Shown: in pieces, positions 59,556 to 64,000 of the stretch
How the letters are laid out: the number at the start of each line of letters is the position of its first letter
Position numbering within the stretch: the first letter of the stretch is position 1
Source: Streptomyces sp. NBC_01431
Lineage (GTDB): Bacteria > Actinomycetota > Actinomycetes > Streptomycetales > Streptomycetaceae
Assembly (NCBI RefSeq): GCF_036231355.1
Contig: NZ_CP109496.1
Location: 7,688,001 to 7,752,000, forward strand
Length of the DNA stretch: 64,000 nucleotides
Reading direction: 5' to 3'
The notes under the pieces: model-generated
Databases searched by the model: none
What the model was told of the DNA's origin: nothing
The model's input: only the letters and a program-made list of their open reading frames with translations
Program-made: the position numbers and the translations under genes

Positions 59556-60929
59556 GTGAGCAAGGTGCTGTTAGTGCATGCCAAGGGTGGTCCGCCGCTC
59601 GGTCACGTCCTGTCCCGGACGGCCGCGAGGGCGGAAGTGCACCTGCTGGCGCTCAGCGCTCTTCCTCCCGTCGTGGCAGGTTCCGCCCGGAGACTGTGCG
59701 CCTCGGTCGTGACGCCCGCCGACGCGCAGCGCTCCGATCTGGTGTCTCTGATCGTCTCCCGGGCAGAGGCCGTGGGCGCGGATGCGGTGCTCACCTTCTC
59801 CGAGTACGCCGTCGTGGCCGTCGCCGAGGCGTGCGAGGCGCTCGGTCTCGCAGGGGCCGGCGGCGCCGCCGCGCTCGCCCGCGACAAGCGGCTGATGCGC
59901 CGCACCTGGCAGGAACACGATCTGCCGCAGCCCGAGTTCCGTGCCATCGCCACCGAGGCGGACCTGTACGAGGCGGCCGGTGCCCTGTCCTTCCCGCTGC
60001 TCCTCAAGGCGGCCTGGAGCGCGGGCTCCACCGCGCACCAGATCATCCGCTCCCCGCACGAGGTGTCCGCCGCTTGGCGGCGCTCGCGTGAAGTCATGGC
60101 CGAATCGGCCCAGTTGGGATACGCCGAACTCCACGTCGCAGAAGCGCAGGGCCACTTCGTGGTGGAACAGATCGTGACCGGCAGTGCGTCGGACTGGTTC
60201 GACGAACCCGGCTGGGGCGACTATGTCAGCGTCGAGGGCATCGTGGCGGACGGCACCTTCCACCCGGTCTGCCTCAGCGGCCGGATGCCCACGGTCGAGC
60301 CGTTCACCGAGCGCGCGGGCATCACCCCCGCCCCGCTGTCCCAGGACGCCCAAGACCGCGTGGTGGGGCTCGCGCGGGAAGCCGTAGACGCCCTCGGCCT
60401 GCGCGACTGCGGGACGCACACCGAGATCAAGCTCGGCGCGGACGGCAGCATGTGGCTGATCGAGACGGCCGCCCGGTTCGGCGGCGCGATGACGGTGCCG
60501 CAGATCGAGGACGTCTTCGGACTCGACCTCATCGGCATGCTCGTCGACCACCTCGTCGGCCGCCCGGCCCAGTGGCCCGAGCGGGCCCGCACCCCGGCGC
60601 AGGCGCGCGGCGCGGCAGGCTCCCTCGTCGTCCTCGCCGTCGACGGCGAGGGAGAGGCCTGGCGGGACCGCAAGGTCTGGGACTTCCCGGCCGTCGCCGA
60701 AAACGTCTCTCTCAGCCGGGGCAGCGAGCTGTCGGTGGTCGCGGAGAGCTCGCTCGCCGACGGCAGGGTCGTACCGGTCTACAACCCCGCGGCGGGCGCC
60801 AACACCATGGCGGCCCTGTGCCTGCTCTCCGCCACCGACGCGCGGACGGTGCTCCGGGACTTCGAGACATTGGTGGACGCCCTGCCACGGGTCCTGCCCG
60901 CAGCGCGGCCCGAGGAGGTCTCCGCGTGA
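59556..60929 (+). CDS. ATP-grasp ligase
   Basis: 457 residues from GTG 59556 (GGAG about 10 bases upstream). The N-terminal domain (VSKVLLVHAKGGPPLGHVLS, DAVLTFSEYAVVAVAEACEA) leads into the ATP-grasp core: ALARDKRLMRRTWQEHDLPQ, FPLLLKAAWSAGSTAHQIIR with the ATP-binding Lys, VVEQIVTGSASDWFDE, and THTEIKLGADGSMWLIETAARFGG with the Mg ligands Glu and Asn-equivalent region. Such carboxylate-amine ligases make dipeptides or activate acids in small natural-product clusters. Its stop overlaps the next gene's GTG (GTGA). Substrates unknown. Confidence 0.85.
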   Translation: MSKVLLVHAKGGPPLGHVLSRTAARAEVHLLALSALPPVVAGSARRLCASVVTPADAQRSDLVSLIVSRAEAVGADAVLTFSEYAVVAVAEACEALGLAGAGGAAALARDKRLMRRTWQEHDLPQPEFRAIATEADLYEAAGALSFPLLLKAAWSAGSTAHQIIRSPHEVSAAWRRSREVMAESAQLGYAELHVAEAQGHFVVEQIVTGSASDWFDEPGWGDYVSVEGIVADGTFHPVCLSGRMPTVEPFTERAGITPAPLSQDAQDRVVGLAREAVDALGLRDCGTHTEIKLGADGSMWLIETAARFGGAMTVPQIEDVFGLDLIGMLVDHLVGRPAQWPERARTPAQARGAAGSLVVLAVDGEGEAWRDRKVWDFPAVAENVSLSRGSELSVVAESSLADGRVVPVYNPAAGANTMAALCLLSATDARTVLRDFETLVDALPRVLPAARPEEVSA

Positions 60930-62989
60930 GCGCCCAGCCGTTCGCCGATCCCGCCGAGTCGGCCACGGACCGTACGGTCGTCGGTGAGAACCTCTCCCTG
61001 CCGCTCTTTCGCACCCTCTCCGGGGTGCTGGCCGGCCACCCCTATCTCAAGGTCGTCGTCGACCGTGCCAACGACACCTGGCACCTGCTCGATACGGCGG
61101 CGCACCCCTTCCACGTCAACTACATCGCCACCCGCGTCCTCGGCATGGAACTCGCCGAACTGGACGCGGACCTGGACGCGTTCAACGCCTCCGTCTACAC
61201 GGACCCCAAGCGTCGCTTCTTGCTCGGTGTGCTGTCCCTGCACACCGACCGGGACACGGAGGGCCGCGAACGGACCTTCCTCGTCCTGGAGACCACCGAG
61301 GCCGACACCATGAACGGTGAACTCCTGGAATTCTTCTATGAGTTCGTCACAATGAGGGTCGACGGCAGGCTCCCGGTGCTGCTCAAGCCCGCCAACCACA
61401 GGCAGGAGGATGAACTGGCGGCGATCAGCGAACTGCGCGTGCCTCGCATTCTGAGCCACGAACTCTTCGGCTCCCGCGTCCGGACGCCGCTGAACCCCGG
61501 TGAGGCCACCGGGCGGCTGCGGTTCTTCCCGACGAACGAGGAGTACGCGGCCGCGGAGGCCGGGCTCGGCTGGGCGGACATCGTCGCCATGCCGTGCCTG
61601 CCGGACGATGTTCCCAGGGTGGCCGGATTCCTCAACACCGCGCCGATCACCCCGCTCTCGCACACCAACGTCCTGGCCTCCGGCTGGGGGATACCCAACG
61701 CGATCGTGCGCGATCTGGAGCAGCGCGTCGAGAAGGATGGCCTGGACGGCGCATGGGTCCGCTACCGGGTGTGCGAGGACGAGATCTCGCTGGAACGGCT
61801 GGACCACGAACCGGTCCTGCGGCCGCCGGCCTGGCACCAGCAGCGCATCCGTCTCGAACCGCCCCTGCTCGAAGACGCCCCTGTGCTGGCCCTGCACCGG
61901 CTGCGCAGCGCCGACCGCGACCGCTACGGCACCAAGGCGGCCAACCTCGGCGAGCTGCACCACGTACTCGACAGCCGCACGGCAGACCTGACCACCTTCT
62001 ACGGGCGGCCCCGCCCGCCGCGCGACGACCTCTACGGGCACCTCGCCGCCCGGCTCGGCCTCGACGCGCCCTCCCCGGCCGAACTCCGCGCCGGCGCAGC
62101 CGACTTCGTGGCCTCGACGGTCGGCGCCCCCGAGGGGGTCGCGCTCCCCTTCGCCCTCCAGCAGCGCTTCCTCGCCTCATCGCCCGCCCTCCAACAGGGC
62201 ATCGGCAAACTCAAGATGGCACTCGAACTCGACGCGACCGACGTCCTGGACCCACTGTGCCTGCAACTCCAGCACCTGATCCGGCACACACCCGTCCCCG
62301 AGTCCGTCACCCGCCGGATCAGCCAGGCCTTCCCGGCCCCGCCGACCGCGAGCCGGCGCCTGGTGGTGCGCTCCTCGTCCAACGCCGAGGACCTTCCGGG
62401 CTTCTCCGCGGCCGGCGTCTACGACTCCGTCACCATCGTCCACGGCACCAGTGAACTCCTGGACGCAGTACGCCAGGTGTGGGCCTCCCTGGTGTCGCCG
62501 CGCAGCGTGCGCCTGCGCCACCAGGTCGGGATCTCCCTCGACGACACCTACATGGGCGTGATCATCCAGGAGTACGTGCCCGCCTCGCTCGGTGGCGTCC
62601 TGGTGACCTGCGACCCGACCCGCCGCGCGGACTTCCGCAACGTCTACCTGAACTGTTCACCCGGCTCCCCGGAACAGGTCGTCGACGGCTCGGTCCTGCC
62701 GCAGCAGTACCTGTACAACGTGGTGGAGGGCGGCGGCCGCACCGTCGCGCTCGGCTCCTGGGGCGACGGACTGCCCGCCGCCACCCGCGTCCGGCTCGCC
62801 GACCTGTCCCTGACCGGGCGGCTCCTTCAGTCCCACTTCAGCGGGGCCGACCTCGGCGGGACTCGAAGCGAGTCCCAAGCCGACGGCCACTCAGCTGGGT
62901 CGGATGTGGACAAGCCGCTGGACATCGAGTGGCTGATGACCGAGCGGGGCGACTTCCGGCTGGTCCAGATCCGCCCGTACGCGCTGTGA
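60926..62989 (+). CDS. PEP-synthase/pyruvate-phosphate-dikinase-like protein with permuted domains
   Basis: 687 residues from GTG 60926 with GAGGAGG upstream. An N-terminal domain of unknown type (residues 1-170) is followed by a segment like the mobile phosphohistidine domain, APITPLSHTNVLASGWGIPN then AIV (residues 225-255), with the His of L-S-H-x-N. The C-terminal half (about 370-687) is the PPDK/PEP-synthase ATP-binding domain: RRLVVRSSSNAEDLPGFSAA then GVYDS, GVIIQEYVPASLGGVLVTCD, and a final FRLVQIRPY. No PEP/pyruvate barrel is present. The order His domain then ATP domain is the reverse of PEP synthase and recalls glucan water dikinases. It may phosphorylate a small acceptor using ATP. 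Confidence 0.8.
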   Translation: MSAQPFADPAESATDRTVVGENLSLPLFRTLSGVLAGHPYLKVVVDRANDTWHLLDTAAHPFHVNYIATRVLGMELAELDADLDAFNASVYTDPKRRFLLGVLSLHTDRDTEGRERTFLVLETTEADTMNGELLEFFYEFVTMRVDGRLPVLLKPANHRQEDELAAISELRVPRILSHELFGSRVRTPLNPGEATGRLRFFPTNEEYAAAEAGLGWADIVAMPCLPDDVPRVAGFLNTAPITPLSHTNVLASGWGIPNAIVRDLEQRVEKDGLDGAWVRYRVCEDEISLERLDHEPVLRPPAWHQQRIRLEPPLLEDAPVLALHRLRSADRDRYGTKAANLGELHHVLDSRTADLTTFYGRPRPPRDDLYGHLAARLGLDAPSPAELRAGAADFVASTVGAPEGVALPFALQQRFLASSPALQQGIGKLKMALELDATDVLDPLCLQLQHLIRHTPVPESVTRRISQAFPAPPTASRRLVVRSSSNAEDLPGFSAAGVYDSVTIVHGTSELLDAVRQVWASLVSPRSVRLRHQVGISLDDTYMGVIIQEYVPASLGGVLVTCDPTRRADFRNVYLNCSPGSPEQVVDGSVLPQQYLYNVVEGGGRTVALGSWGDGLPAATRVRLADLSLTGRLLQSHFSGADLGGTRSESQADGHSAGSDVDKPLDIEWLMTERGDFRLVQIRPYAL

Positions 62990-64000
62990 GCGCGCGCACC
63001 GGGGCGGCGGAGATCGGCGAGGGGGTGCTCACGCCCACCGCCCACCGGCTCATCCGCCTCAGCTACGGCTTCCAGCTGCTGTTCAACCTGCTGTGGTGGA
63101 TGCCGGTCTTCTACGCGTACCAGAGGGAGGCCGGCCTCTCGGACGGGCAGATCTTCGGCATCCAGAGCATCTACTACGTGGCCTTCTGCCTGTTCGAGAT
63201 CCCGACCGGGCTGATCGCCGACCGGATCGGCACCCGCAACTGCCTGCGGGCGGGCGCTGTGGTGATGACGGCGGCGAACCTGGCTCCGGTGGTCAGCGCC
63301 TCCTACACCGGCTTCCTTCTCCACTTCCTCGCCATCGCCCTGGGCCGTTCACTCGCGTCGGGAGCGGCGAGCGCCTACTTGTACGACGGGCTGCGGGCCG
63401 AGAAGTGCGACCAGCACTATCTGAAGGCGGAGGGCACCGCACGGGCCCTGGGGCTGGCGGCGAAGGTCGTGTGCTGGCCGCTGGTCGGGCCCCTGATGAC
63501 GGTCGCCCACACGGCCCCGTACGTGCTCAGCGCCGTCAGCGCCGCGGGCTCCCTCGCCTGCGCCGTCGCGCTGCCACGGCTTACCGGAACGGACGGCCGT
63601 ACGGGGGAAACGGCCGCCGGCCGCGCGGACGGAGGGCGCAGGGGCGGGGCGTTTCTGCGGGACGCGGGTACCGCGTTGCGCTGCGTGGCTTCGTCGCCGT
63701 GGCTGGGCCTGGTGATGGTGCAGGGCGTGGCGGTCTTCACGCTGTCCCGGATCTGCCAGGTCAACCTCTTCCAGCCGATCCTGCTGGACCACGGCATCGG
63801 GGAGGCCTCCAGCGGCGCGGTGCTGGCCGCGATGACGATGGCGGAGGCGGTGGCCTCGGCCCGCCCTCAATGGCTGAGCCGTTGCCTGACGCCGGTGGCC
63901 TGGGTGTCGATCCTCAGCCTCGTGCTGGCGGGCACCCTGGCGGCCATGGCGCTCGGCGGACCCTGGGCCGTCGTCGCGCTGCTCTGCCTCTTCGCGGCCG
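62986..64000 (+). CDS. MFS transporter (3' end outside window)
   Basis: GTG 62986 overlaps the previous stop (GTGA). At least 338 residues are visible, with nine or more helices: LIRLSYGFQLLFNLLWWMPV in TM1, QSIYYVAFCLFEIPTGLIAD then RIGTRNCLRAG for motif A, and ALGRSLASGAASAYLYDGLR in TM4. The IFGIQS ... FEIPTG pattern is typical of the small-molecule exporter-type MFS in Streptomyces clusters. The Arg-rich central loop (RADGGRRGG) lies between the two six-helix halves. It is likely the exporter for the product of the ATP-grasp and dikinase-like enzymes. Confidence 0.85.
   Translation, partial: MSARTGAAEIGEGVLTPTAHRLIRLSYGFQLLFNLLWWMPVFYAYQREAGLSDGQIFGIQSIYYVAFCLFEIPTGLIADRIGTRNCLRAGAVVMTAANLAPVVSASYTGFLLHFLAIALGRSLASGAASAYLYDGLRAEKCDQHYLKAEGTARALGLAAKVVCWPLVGPLMTVAHTAPYVLSAVSAAGSLACAVALPRLTGTDGRTGETAAGRADGGRRGGAFLRDAGTALRCVASSPWLGLVMVQGVAVFTLSRICQVNLFQPILLDHGIGEASSGAVLAAMTMAEAVASARPQWLSRCLTPVAWVSILSLVLAGTLAAMALGGPWAVVALLCLFAA

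Noticed and set aside
1..64000. CRISPR arrays, rRNA or tRNA genes, PKS/NRPS modules
   Set aside because: I looked for regularly spaced repeats, RNA gene landmarks and carrier-protein motifs and saw none.

Overview
The window is 64 kb of chromosome from a high-GC Gram-positive actinomycete, most likely Streptomyces or a close relative. The grounds are the very high G+C with strong third-position GC, frequent GTG starts, long runs of genes joined by ATGA/GTGA overlaps, and typical families (SpoIIE phosphatase with a RsbW-like ATPase, MmyB-type XRE regulators, MarR-driven exporters, IS110/IS701/IS5-like remnants). No rRNA, tRNA or CRISPR array was recognised. The species cannot be named from sequence alone.

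Positions 1-27,170 are accessory DNA. They open with the 3' part of a NuoF-like flavoprotein fused to a ferredoxin, followed by a truncated sulfatase, a broken IS701 transposase and a truncated nuclease. Next come a chloramphenicol-phosphotransferase-like kinase, a VOC protein behind a SoxR-type promoter, and a MarR-MFS-isochorismatase-PEBP operon (9327 down to 5956). An SDR reductase diverges from an XRE/MmyB regulator at 10.8-12.6 kb. From 12.6 to 18.4 kb there are many IS remnants around a lipoprotein, a small secreted lectin-like protein and a full-length IS110 transposase. A secreted PAF-acetylhydrolase-like enzyme follows. Then comes a two-gene unit: a 54-residue secreted peptide translationally coupled to an 890-residue fusion of an APC amino-acid permease, a SpoIIE phosphatase and a RsbW-like ATPase. 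This fusion is the most unusual protein in the window. An MBL-fold protein and another stretch of decayed genes and transposases (24.9-27.2 kb) end this part.

Positions 27,168-55,600 hold a PAP2 phosphatase converging on a 21-gene minus-strand operon for a Wzx/Wzy-type cell-surface polysaccharide. In transcription order it encodes a WbaP-like initiating sugar transferase, an AlgD-like nucleotide-sugar 6-dehydrogenase, a GT4, two Wzz-like proteins, an asparagine synthetase homologue, an MDR+Gfo/Idh bidomain dehydrogenase, a heparinase/alginate-lyase-like protein, a beta-helix lipoprotein, a Wzy polymerase, a second GT4, a sugar C-methyltransferase, RfbF, a PIG-L deacetylase, an epimerase, a DUF4910 aminopeptidase-like protein, Wzx, a GT2, a pyruvyltransferase, an RmlC-like epimerase and a class III aminotransferase. 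Almost every junction overlaps by four bases. The second half looks like a pathway for a branched, CDP-linked, possibly amino or deacetylated sugar, but no CDP-glucose 4,6-dehydratase is present. The leader contains an imperfect 34/35-bp tandem duplication, each copy carrying its own SD-GTG start in a different frame.

Positions 55,600-64,000 begin with an IS3-like remnant and a deletion scar joining part of an MBL gene to the end of a tetR gene. Then come a second XRE/MmyB regulator and a PAS-LuxR regulator. The LuxR gene diverges from a tightly coupled trio: an ATP-grasp ligase, a PEP-synthase-like phosphotransferase with permuted domain order, and an MFS exporter that runs off the window. 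The trio looks like the start of a small peptide-type or phosphorylated metabolite cluster.
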